Assembly: GCA_020205615.1 (NCBI GenBank)
Contig: CM035160.1
Coordinates: forward strand, 123,409,605 to 123,473,604
DNA: 64,000 bases
Direction: 5' to 3'
Source of the DNA: Panax quinquefolius
Taxonomy: Eukaryota; Streptophyta; Magnoliopsida; Apiales; Araliaceae
Positions 45,500 to 55,929 of this stretch are shown here, piece after piece. The notes beneath the pieces were generated by a model. That model ran no database searches and was not told the origin of the DNA. It saw nothing but the letters and a program-made list of their open reading frames with translations. A program made the translations under genes and the position numbers. The number at the start of each line of letters is the position of its first letter. Position 1 is the stretch's first letter.

Positions 45500-47720
45500 A
45501 GCCCCGAACCTTTCGTTGTTGACTTCCTTGTGTGGAATGCACCGGGCTTTACTTTTCGTTGGCGACATCGTGAATGAAGATGGCAAGTTTATAGGTATCA
45601 TTGTGAGGTGCTATCTAGGTTAAGGGATAGAAGTCACAATTGGTATCAATGTGACGTACTATCCAAGTCTTGGATGAGAGTCATAGTTTTGAATGATATT
45701 TCTATTATTAATAAATTTCCTGGTGTATTCTTGAAGACTTCTTAGCCTACTTAGAGCGTGAAATCGAATTTCATATTGACCCCAGTATAAAACCCATTTC
45801 TTAAACTCTCAAATATTTCTTCAACTAAAATGAACAGTTTACATGGTTTATGATGAAAGTCATAATAAAAGCATTGGACTAATGAAAATCATGGGTATAC
45901 GTGGTATTAGTAAGTGTTATGATGAGTTATGTTGGTTAGTATGTGAAAACATGAAAGTTTCTTAAAAATCACAAGGAGTTAAAAACCAGATTTTGGTGAA
46001 AAACATAACATGAAATTCAATTAACCAAATCTCCTATTATATTTTCAATTTTTGAGTGTGGTTAAGTCCCAGAGTTAGATCTATGAGTTACCTAACTAAT
46101 CCAAGTGGAATCAATGAAAAAGGTGTTGTAGATTTTCGTGTGGACTGATTTTAGCAAAGGAGTCAAAACTTCAAAATGTCCAAAAAGTCGCTGCCATGTT
46201 TTTGTAAGGGCTGTTTCGACCAATAAATTTATGTGAAAAATTCTGGCCTTTTGGGATATAAAATTATATGGTATAAAGAACATCGTGTCCAAAAATGAGC
46301 TCATTCTGACTTAAAATGAGCAAGTTATGACCATTTCAATATTTAGATTTTTTTGACAAAAAATGCTATAATTGGAGTTCTATAACTCCGATGACCATGA
46401 AATTTAAACTGGAGGCTCACATTAACATGTGTAAGGTCCTGCCAAGATTTGGGAATTTTGGAGTTAAACTTGAGGTAGCTAATTTCTTAAGGAATTAATT
46501 AGAAATTGATTTTTGAAAAATAGTAAATGAATTTTAAAATTCGAGAAAAATATATTTTCATTATGGGACTATATTATGCTAAATCCCGAAAAGAAATATT
46601 TTGGGACTGATTTGGTATTTTTCATGAAAATAGTTTAGTTACTGAACATATGAGTTAAATATGTTATGTGAAGTAACAAAGTTGAAAATAGGATTTTATG
46701 GCTAGAGAATCCTATATAGAGTATATGCATATTTTTTGAGGATTTGATAATTGGTGATGATATCTTATGAGTATGGCATTTTGAATGATTAAATGCATTA
46801 TATGGTAAAGCGTAAAAACAATTGAGATAAATTGTTTATAAATTTAAGAAGTGATTAAAATATTGTTATAATATTAATGATATTAGATTATGAGATTATT
46901 AAGTGATTGATAACATGGGGATATTTTTGAATCCTGGATAAATTATATTATAAATGTTTAATATTTATCCTTTATCTAATTTGATTGATTCTTTATATCA
47001 TTATCTTCATGTTTATATAATGTTGAAAGTCATCTCGTGGCTGTAGTGCATAGATGGACTTGGTATGATTATGACCGAGGATTGTTCTTGGTATAATCAT
47101 AACCGTAATTGAAAACACGATTATCTTTGGTCGTAGTGCATGGATAATTTGTGGTCGTGATACTAATGAATACACGATTATCTTTGGTAGTAGTGTATGG
47201 ATAATTTGTGGTCGTTGATACTAATGAATACACGATTATCTTTGGTCAGTAGTGCATGGATAATTCATGGTCGTGATACTAATGAATATCCTTGGCCCAG
47301 TAGTGAAGGGATGATTCGATGATATGGATTAATTATTGAAATGAGTCTCAAAGAATGAAATATTAATTCATGGATGTGGTAAAAGTCATCTTTGGTCAGT
47401 AGTGCATTGATAGACTTGGTATGATTATGACCAAGGATTATTCGGATAATCATGGCCATCAGATTGAAAACACGAATATCCTTGGCGATGGTGCATAGAT
47501 AATTCGTGGTCGTGATACTATTAAGTCGCTGCGTCTCAAGATTATTGGTTTTACAACATTGTATATCTTTGGCTCAGTAGTGCAAAGATTAATTGTTAAT
47601 GAATATCTTCGCCTAGGATTACGAAGATGAATTTAATATTTTTAACGATAAAGGTATTCAAGGTATCCTCACCTCTTTATCATATCGTGCACGCACCTAA
47701 TTTCGAGGGCAAAATTTCAT
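45500..47720 (+). other. Non-coding internal region of element 4
   Basis: Largely the reverse complement of element 3's internal region (32450-34620): compare 46390-46740 with 33490-33840 and the hairpin-rich part 47040-47640 with 32550-33190. Contains class I hairpins at 47565-47589 and 47605-47628. No reverse transcriptase or integrase motif. Confidence 0.75.
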
Positions 47721-47732
47721 AAGAAGGGAGGT
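47721..47732 (+). promoter_or_regulatory. Polypurine tract, element 4
   Basis: AAGAAGGGAGGT directly before the 3' LTR start at 47733. Confidence 0.75.
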
Positions 47733-50461
47733 TGTAAGACCCCAACTTTTATAAATAAAGATGAATTTTTTATAAATATTATTTTGAATATTATGGAATA
47801 AATTTGATATAATGTTATAGTTGTGGGTAATATTTATAAATTTTGCAAAGTAAGCAAGTTGTTATAAAATATTCGTTTGGTTCTGTGGAATATTCTTTTT
47901 TTGCGGGAATATTCGTACGACTACTCAATCATTAGTGGACCCCATTAACTAAGTATTGTCGTAGTTAGAAAACGACAAAATTATTTTTCTATAAAAATAA
48001 TTCGGAGAGGTGTTTCCGTTAAAACCGTTGAACTACCCTAGTAGTAAAAGTACAAAGAATACGCCAGAGTTGATAAGAGTACACTACAGTATTGATTATC
48101 GATGCTTACGTGAGAAGTCACTTAGCTATACTCAATTATTGCTACAAGAATTACGTGATCATATCTCTTATATTATTGATTCAATTATTGTCACAAGATC
48201 ATCTCAGTATAATATGTTATATTATTAATTGAGACGACAAGTTATAAATGATTAATAATTGTTGAAAGATTAAATATGTGTTGATTAAAAATAAAATAAT
48301 TTGTGGTAATATTTATTCAATTCTTGATGTATATAAAGAGTCTGGCATGAGACGTTTGTGGTAAGTTTGATTATTTTATGGGGGGCCCATATGTCATCAT
48401 CTAAGAGTCCCTTCACAATAGTAATTACCTTTGTGAATAGTAATTACCTTCACAATAATATTTTACCTTTGTGAATAGTAATTACCTTTGTGAATAGTAA
48501 TTACCTTTGTGAATAGTAATTACCTTCATCAATAGTATTTACCTTCATCAATAGTAATTACCTTCTTTAATAGTAATTACCTTCGTCAATAGTAATTACT
48601 TTCAATAGTAATTACCCCTTCGCAAATAGTAGTTGTCCCTTCAATATTACCAAGAGTTAACTACCTCTTTCTGTTCAAGGGTTAATTACCCCTTCGCAAA
48701 TAATAGTAGTTGTCTCTTCAATATTACCAAGAGTCATTTTGACCCTTCGTTAAGACCAAGAGCCACCCTCGCTTTTCTATAAATAGAAAGCTCATTCCTT
48801 CATTATTTCACTTAATTCATTGAAACTCTAGAGAGATAAACTATAGAGAGAAAGAAAAAAAGTATTCTGCTACTTCACTTTTCCAATATTCATTTCTTCT
48901 AAGGTAAGGGATATTATTTGTTGTACCAAGAAGGGGTGTTATTCTTTCTTATTCATGAAGAGAACTTCGCTTATTCCATTCTTTATTATTCTCATTGGAA
49001 TAACTTTTGTATATGCTGGATACCCTATACTTGGTGAAATCCTCCGTTATTCCATTCTTTATTATTCTCATTGGAATAACTCAGATATGCTGGCATACCC
49101 TATACATAATCAGATAATCGTGGTTTACCTATACTTGGTGACATTCTTCTATTATTCTGTTGGAACATCCTGTCATGTGTTTTACACCTGACTCGGTTCC
49201 GCTCTTTATTATTATTTTGTTGGAACATCCTGTCGTGTGTTTTTTACACCTGACTCGGTTCCGCTTTTATCATTCTGCTGGAATATCCTATCTGTGTGTT
49301 TTACACCGATCCGTTTCCATTTTTATTATTCTCGTTGAAACATCCCGTCTTGCAGTGAATTTCACCGACACGGTTCTCATTATTATTATTCATTGAATAA
49401 CTTTTCTACATCAAGTACCGCATGCACGGTGATTTCCTTTGTTATTCCATTCTTTATTATACCCATTGGTTAAAACTTTGACTTCTATACTCCATGAAAT
49501 TAGTAGAATATTCTTGATATTTGCGTTTCATCCAAAGATCTTTTCATGGAAATATTCTTCCGATCATTCTTGAATTTTACTCTACAAAGCAAGATCATGT
49601 TGACAATTTGGACGTTATTAGTTCCCGAATAAATTAATTCGTGAACTTGTTTTATTGAATTATTATGTCATTGTCATCATCCTCATGTTATATTATGTTA
49701 TCTTTGGCTTACGTGCATAGATGAACTTAGTATGATTATGTTCGTGGATCATTCTAAGATAATCATGGCTTGTTATAAATGATGTGATAAAAGTCCTCGA
49801 TGGCTTCGTAATGCAATGATGGATAGTTTTGGTATGATTATGACCGGGGGTGATTCTAAGATAGTAGTCGTGACCATTGATAATTTGATGAAAATCCTTG
49901 ACCGTGGTACATGGATGATTAGATATTGTGGTTTATTCATTAAACCGAGTCTTAGTGATAAAAATTTGAAAACCTTTTAAAACCTAAAAGATAGTAGACT
50001 TTATTTTCTACTTGACTCTTTTAATGGATTGCATATTCATCGCAGCTTAAACCGGTTGTCTATTGTATTTTATCGCTTTAACATTGTTGAAGACTATTGA
50101 TAATTTATTCTCGCATTATCTTAGTTATAATATTTCTTCGGGGCTAGTTGAGCTCACCCTTTCTTTCACTTTTGTTTCTTCAGAAATGAGAATATAGTTG
50201 GGATGAGTCGGGAAAAGAGTGATGGTCCCAAGATAGCATTAGTAGTCCTCACTATTCTGTTAAATAGTGTGACAATAAATGTAATGAAAACTCCTTGAGT
50301 ATGGATATTGTCTAAATGACAATATTCCTATTAGAACTCTCAGTTTATGTATTGTCGTATGTTACACGATAGATGTATAATTAAGTTTGTATTTGAATTT
50401 ATGTACCATGTAAGTGGCGACCCAAGATGGGTGACGTATACCTAATTTTATGGGCGTCACA
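47733..50461 (+). repeat. Element 4 right (3') LTR
   Basis: 2729 bp, TGTAAGACCCCAAC to GGGCGTCACA. Colinear with the left LTR: array 48418-48617, TATA 48778-48785, hairpins from about 48970, class I hairpin near 49895 (one arm mismatch), GGGCTAGTTGAGCTCACCC block near 50141. Confidence 0.9.
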
Positions 50462-50466
50462 CGGTA
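50462..50466 (+). repeat. Target-site duplication of element 4 (right copy)
   Basis: CGGTA following GGCGTCACA. Confidence 0.9.
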
Positions 50467-52361
50467 GTTGTCAAGTGAATAGAAGACAACGATCTTGAAA
50501 GTAACCAGGATCGTAGTGTTTGCCAAACAAAGTAGGAACTGATGAAGTGTACACAGAGATATTGGTCAGCTTATGATGAACAAGTCTAAAGTGATTAAGC
50601 ATTGGGTCAGTCCATTGATGATAAGTGAACGAGAGATCAAAAAGAGAAAGCGAGCTGGACATGCCACAAATCTGAGGTGTCTTGCTATTCAGAAGAGACC
50701 AGAATAAGGAGTCAAGATATTAGTTCCTGAGATCAGTAGAGGTAAACAGAAGGGTTGAAGCACTGCACAAGAGAAGGAAGAGGTTTTCTACATTGAGGAT
50801 CAAATGAACACTCTTCAGGATCGTAGTGTTTTCACAACCAGTCGATGAGCAACATTCAACATGACACTACAATCAGGTCCATGGACATCTGCATCAGAAT
50901 CATAGAGTTCGATCATCTAAAGATTGAAGCATTGGGAACGGTTCAATCTGAAGATTGATATTCGAACAGAGCTTATTGAGAGCATCGATGCAAAAGGACA
51001 ACCTATTATCGAGAAATCAGAAGGAGGAAATAAAGTCGACTACCTGCCCAAGACATCAAAGTGACATCTCTGACGGGGTAGGTGAAATAGTAGACTGCAG
51101 TGTCAGAAAGTCATAAAGGAGATGCCATGTCACATCCGTAGTCTACACCAAATAACTCAAGATCTGCGAAGCAATTCAAATAGCTCCCAATGGCTACATT
51201 CCAATGGGAAGGTTGTGAAGGAGTATAAATCAATAAGAGCTTCAAAGATCAAATGTTGCTGATGTTGCTAAAGTTGTAGAATTGTTGAGTTGTTGGAATG
51301 CTATTGTTGACTCTACGAGTTCCACCAGAACTAAACAGAACAACTCTCAGTGACAGTGAGATTACGAAGGTGGAAGTGAAGCAGCTTTGAAAAAGGACTT
51401 GAATAGACTAAAGCTTCACTCAACAAAGATGAGAATGCCACTGAAGATGGCAGCTAAACTAAGAAATGAGAAAGAAAAGAAGATGGCATTCAGAAAAGTG
51501 GCAGAGCAAAAAGAAGATCTAGAGAGCCACTCTACGAATCACCATGAACCTAAAGCTAAACCAGAACAAGTGTAGAACCATGTCTGCCAACCAGTCAAGA
51601 AGGGTTCAAGGAATGCTATGTGCCAAACAAAGTCCACCAAAAGCTCAAACACTTAGCAGATCCAAATGGTGATGGTGCATAGCTGACAACAGATGAAGAT
51701 GAACATAACCGAATGAAGATCAACTGCACCAAAGAAGATGTATTCCAGACTCAAAGCAGAATGCCAAGAGGACTACGCCAAGCTGCTAAGTACAGAAGAT
51801 GTTCAAGCTTAAAGACATCTTAGCAGCAAGGCACCACCACCACCACCACCACCAACAATTAGTAGCCAGGGCTTGAGGGGTCCTTGTCTGGAGTGACTAA
51901 ATGAAGTTCCAAGCTTGCTGGGCTTGAGGAGTTCCTAGGGAACTATAGAAGTTCCAAGGCTGCTGGCCTTAAAGAGTTCTTAGTGAACTGAAGTTCCAAT
52001 TCTGCTGGCCTTGAAGGAATCTTAGTGATTCAGGGTGCTGCCCTTCATTAGTGGAAATCCTGCTAGTTGAAAGCAGATAAGTGGATTAGGAGCTTGAGTC
52101 TTTGAACCATTTAAAATCCCTTATGTCATTTACTTTATGTCATTTACATTATGTACTTCACTTCTATAACTACAATGTATATATGAACTTCTTTCTACTG
52201 AACTAACTATAAGAACAATGTATGTATGTTCATGATTATATCAATTAATGAGATCTTTTACTTATTTCGCTGTGCTTGAAAATATTCTTATGTTTATCAC
52301 ATGCTAATTCATTAGCAATACAAAATAAACTAGAAAAGTATTTGAAATAAAAAGGATCTAT
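50467..52361 (+). repeat. Unclassified repeat, plus arm of a large inverted pair
   Basis: About 1.9 kb that reappears inverted at 52405-54270 (for example GAAGACAACGATCTTG, AGTGTCTTGCTATTCAGAAG, GTTTATTTTGTATTGC and their complements). It includes (CAC)7 at 51832-51853 and a lysine-rich 62-codon frame (51387-51575) with no recognised domain. The arm extends leftward to 40991, before element 4 split it. Probably a non-coding retroelement segment; the class is not determined. Confidence 0.75.
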
Positions 52362-52404
52362 GTTATTTTCCAGTAGGCACAATAGATCTAGAAGGGGAGG
52401 TTGA
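52362..52404. other. 43-bp spacer at the centre of the inverted pair
   Basis: Contains AGAAGGGGAGGTTGAATAG, which resembles an AGAAGGGGGGTTGAATAG motif I associate from memory with plant copia (Sirevirus-like) repeats. This hints at the origin of the arms but does not settle it. Confidence 0.5.
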
Positions 52405-54777
52405 ATAGATCCTTTTTAATTTCAAATACTTTTTAGGTTTATTTTGTATTGCTCATAATTTAGCATATGACAAACATAAGAATCTTTTCAAGCACAACGT
52501 AATAAGTAAAAGATCCCCTTCATTGATATATTCATAATCATACATACATTGTTAGTAGAGTTAGTTCAATGGTAAGTAGTTAAAACATACATAGCAGTTA
52601 TAGCAGTTAACAGACATAATGTAAATGATATAAAGTAAAAGACACAAGGGGTTTTAAGTGGTTCAGAGACTTAAGCTCCTAATCCACTCTTCCGCTTTCA
52701 ACTAGCGAGTTTCCACTAAGGAAGGGCAAAGACCGAATCACTAAGATTCCTTCAAGGCCGCAGCACTTTCGGGACTTCATTCACTAAGAAATCTTCAAGT
52801 CCAAAGCACCTTTGAACTCCTCTAGTTCCCTAGAACTCTTCAAATCCAAAGAGGCTTGGAACTTCATTTAGTCCTCCAACAAGGACCCTCTCGCCCCGGC
52901 TTCGCCGAGTAGTTTGTTTGTTTGTTGGAGTTGGTGTTGAGCTGCTAAGATGTCTTTATGATTTGAACATCTTTCGTACTTAGCAGCTTGGCGTGATCAT
53001 CCTTGAAGTGCAGTTGAGTGTTGCATGATGCTCAGCTTCTTCAGTTACTCAACCTCTTCTGATGATCCCTTGATGAACTGCCTTGAAGATCATTGATCTT
53101 GATACATAATGGCTGCATATGATGGGTTTCTAAGATGACTGTAAGCTCTTCTGCTAGGTACTTGGAAACTTTCTCATGCTTGCCACCACGATGACGTTTG
53201 TGATCTCCTTTCTTGATACTTGATGCCTTCTCATTATGGACTTGCTAAGATGATTGTGAGCTCTTCTCTATGGTACTTAGAGTCTACCCATGATGAACAT
53301 CAAGATGTCATTAATGCTCTTCTTTCTCTCGGCAGTTCAGAACACTCTTCACGTAGTAGAACTCTCACTTCTACTTCTTTCTTTGTATGTCTCTGAGTGT
53401 TCTTGGTGGATCGTAGAGTGAGCCTTCGGACTCACTATCTTACATGGTTTAGAACAATCCACCGTTACTCCAAACTCGGAAACTCCAGCAACCTTTGATC
53501 TTTGAAGCTCTAGTAGATTTATACTCCTTCCCAATCTTCCCGTTGGAGAGTAGCCGTTGAAAGCTCTTTGAAATGCTTCACAGATCTCGAGTTGCTTGGT
53601 GCAGACTGCAGATGTGACATGATAACTTTTTCTAACTTTTTGATACTGCAGTCTAATGTTTCACCTACCCTGTTAGATATATCACTTTAATGTCTTGGAC
53701 AGGTTGAAGACTTTATTTCCTCCTTCTGATTTCTCGATCAGAGGTTGTCCTTTTGCATTGATACTCTCAATAAGCATTAGTCCGAATATTACCCTTCAGA
53801 TTGAACCGTTGTCAATGCTTCTATCTTTATCTATTCTAACTCTACGATTCTGATGCATGTCTTCAAGGACCTGATCGTAGTGTCATGTTGACTGGTAGAG
53901 ACAACACTACGATCTTGAAGAGTGTTGATTGGATCTTCAATGTAGAACACATCTTCCTTCTTTTGTACAGTTCTTCAACACTTCTATTTGCCTCAACAGT
54001 TCTCAGATACTGATGACTTGACGTCTTTATTTTGGCCCCTTCTGAATAGCAAGACACTTCAAATTTGTGGCGTGTTCAGCTCGCTTTCTCCTTGTGATCT
54101 CTCGTTCACTTATTATCAATGGACTGACCCAATGCTTAATCACTTTAGCCTTGTTCTTCAGAAGCTGTCCAGTATCTCTGTATGTACTTTATCAGTTCTT
54201 TCTTTGTTTGGTAAACACTATGATCCTGGTTGCTTCCAAGATCGTTGTCTTCTATCTGCTTGATAGCTACTGCACTTGCTGACTTTCCTTCGTCAGTTAC
54301 TGAAGTCTTCTTCTGATCTTCTCGTGGAAGACTTCATCTCGAATGGCTTCACAACTTAATCTTGATGCTGATTAGGTTGGTACTTAGATCTTCTGTTAGC
54401 TTGCACGCCATTCGTTGAGTGCTCTCTGGTTTCCTTCAGATGCGATGTATCTTTGCAGTGCCAACCAGAGGCTTGGTTCTTTTGGATATTCTGGGAGTGC
54501 TCATTTGAGAATCGTATTTGCTCTACGATTCTGTCTTGGCATTGTGAGCACAAATGTTGAGGTTGTAGTTCTGCATTCTACGATTCACTTTTGCACATGC
54601 GGGCACTGCACGACTTCTTCGGATCAGATCTTGACACTCTACGATTTCTGTCTTTGTGCTCGATGTCTTCATCCGATCTTGCTCGACTACGATCTCTACA
54701 TGTAATCAATAGACTCTATGACTCAGAGTGTAGTCTACAATCCTTGACTTGGCTTCGATATTAGTAGTGTGACGCCC
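52405..54777 (-). repeat. Unclassified repeat, minus arm, with about 500 bp extra
   Basis: 52405-54270 mirrors the plus arm with many substitutions and indels (for example 53150-53330 is less well matched). 54270-54777 continues beyond the point where the plus arm meets the LTR fragment at 40990. ACTACGATC words recur (53885, 53905, 54595, 54640, 54690). No coding domain. Ends at the LTR start of element 5. Confidence 0.7.
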
Positions 54778-55712
54778 CCAAAATTAGGTATACATCATCC
54801 ATTCTGAGTCGCCAGATACATGGTACAAAATTCAAATACAACTTCATTTATACAACTGTTGAGCTGTCGTATAGAATACAACCACAGTTAACTGTGAGTT
54901 TTAATACAAATGTATGTAACTCTCATGGTGCCTCGACCACAACCTTACAATGGTACTTTACATAAAAGTATAGTCAAAAATTGTTTTAGAAATTAAAATC
55001 TTTGGGAAGTGCTCAAGAAAACCTTCGTACATGGGAGGCCATGCGTCTAGGTTATAATAGATATCATATGGCCACAGAATTATCCTTGGTTGACCCAATA
55101 GACCCCAAAGAAAAACGAGAATATTACTATCATCTTTTACCCAATGGTGAGTCTTCTCTTGACATATAAATATCTCTGTTGTCTCCAAGTGAAAATTATG
55201 TTTCAAATAAATTCCAAGATCATACAGGTAGTGCTCGTAGATATATTCAGCTAGTGGATGTGCACAACCATGACTTATGAGAACACGAGGTTGTATGTCA
55301 TTAGACATCTTGTATGATAGTGGCAAAACCCCCTTCCAAAGTTGGGTTCACCTCACCCTATTTGATTCACCAAATATAACTACTAAATGTTGTATAGAAT
55401 ACAACACACTTCTCTATACTGTTTGGGGAGGACCACCACAGCTAGAGACCACTGTTCTATTTCCCTGTTATCCCCACTCGACCCGGCAACACTCTTACGG
55501 CAACACTCTTTTTACCTGAAAGGAATTGTGAAGCGTAGAAGGTGAGCACAACTAGTCCAAGAAAGAATATCATGACTAAAGATAATTAAATTATCAATAG
55601 CTTTCATCAATAATAAATCAGAGATTTAGAACATATGGTAGATGATAAAACTTTTCAACCATAGTTGCAACGGAACGAGCAATCCATTAGAAGAGTCAAA
55701 TAGACCATAAGG
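54778..55712 (-). repeat. Element 5 left LTR, outer part
   Basis: TGTGACGCCCCCAAAATTAG onward; matches 62675-63620 closely. Breaks at ACCATAAGGT, where copia sequence begins. Confidence 0.85.
54958..55326 (-). CDS. Conserved frame of unknown function, copy c (122 codons)
   Basis: The most complete copy. It includes YKMSNDIQPRVLISHGCAHP, EYIYEHYLYDLGIYLKHNF, LETTEIFICQEKTHH, FLWGLLGQPRIILWPYDIYY and NLDAWPPMYEGFLEHFPKIL. It has no stop from the start at 55326 to its end at 54958. It is rich in Trp, Tyr, Leu and Ile, with no signal peptide or clear membrane segment. Here it lies inside the LTR, in the U5-side part in sense orientation, whereas in element 3 the same block lies in the internal region. 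A captured host exon, an accessory frame, or an accidental frame in conserved non-coding DNA all remain possible. Confidence 0.4.
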   Translation of the reverse strand: MPLSYKMSNDIQPRVLISHGCAHPLAEYIYEHYLYDLGIYLKHNFHLETTEIFICQEKTHHWVKDDSNILVFLWGLLGQPRIILWPYDIYYNLDAWPPMYEGFLEHFPKILISKTIFDYTFM

Positions 55713-55789
55713 TAGGAGCAATCCATTATCAGTCCTACTTTCCTCACCATCAACTAATTGATGTGCAGGAATATAGTAGGAGCATCCAT

Positions 55790-55925
55790 AGTTTCATGCT
55801 GACGCTGAAGCTCGTTACTCATGGATGCGAGCATGATGCATCGAGCCAATCAGTGCATCATTTTGCCACTTTCTAAAAGTAGCAATCTCTTCCTCGGAGG
55901 CATTGTTCGCAACCATTGCGAGGAT
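55790..55925 (-). pseudogene. Copia gag N-terminal fragment
   Basis: The minus strand reads ASEEEIATFRKWQNDALIGS and then MHHARI before a stop. The pattern of acidic start, F-x-K-W and a following small-residue helix resembles the first helix of copia-type gag proteins (K-W...D). It is about 40 codons and interrupted. It could be accidental, but the frame is less AT-rich than its surroundings and lies where gag should begin. Confidence 0.45.
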
Positions 55926-55929
55926 AGGC

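Larger units (their letters stand above)
41002..50461 (+). mobile_element. Element 4: complete family-A element keeping only gag and protease remains
   Basis: 9460 bp: LTR 41002-43718, primer site, gag (43903-about 45050), protease (about 45110-45467), non-coding sequence, purine tract, LTR 47733-50461, with perfect CGGTA duplications. It inserted into the unclassified repeat whose inverted partner ends near 54270: removing element 4 and one CGGTA joins ACAAGTG to CGGTAGTTGTCAAG, which matches that partner. Reverse transcriptase and integrase are absent, so it is non-autonomous. Both LTRs have TATA boxes. LTR copies are similar in length (2717 and 2729 bp), suggesting fairly recent insertion. 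Confidence 0.9.

Noticed and set aside
51387..51575. 62-codon lysine-rich frame as a host gene
   Set aside because: No domain, no introns or partner exons, lies in a repeat arm and is not kept open in the inverted copy.
53863..54705. Frames in the minus arm of the inverted repeat (for example 53988-54263, 54415-54705)
   Set aside because: A partial equivalent exists in the plus arm (50471-50662), but the frame is not maintained along both arms and no domain is visible.
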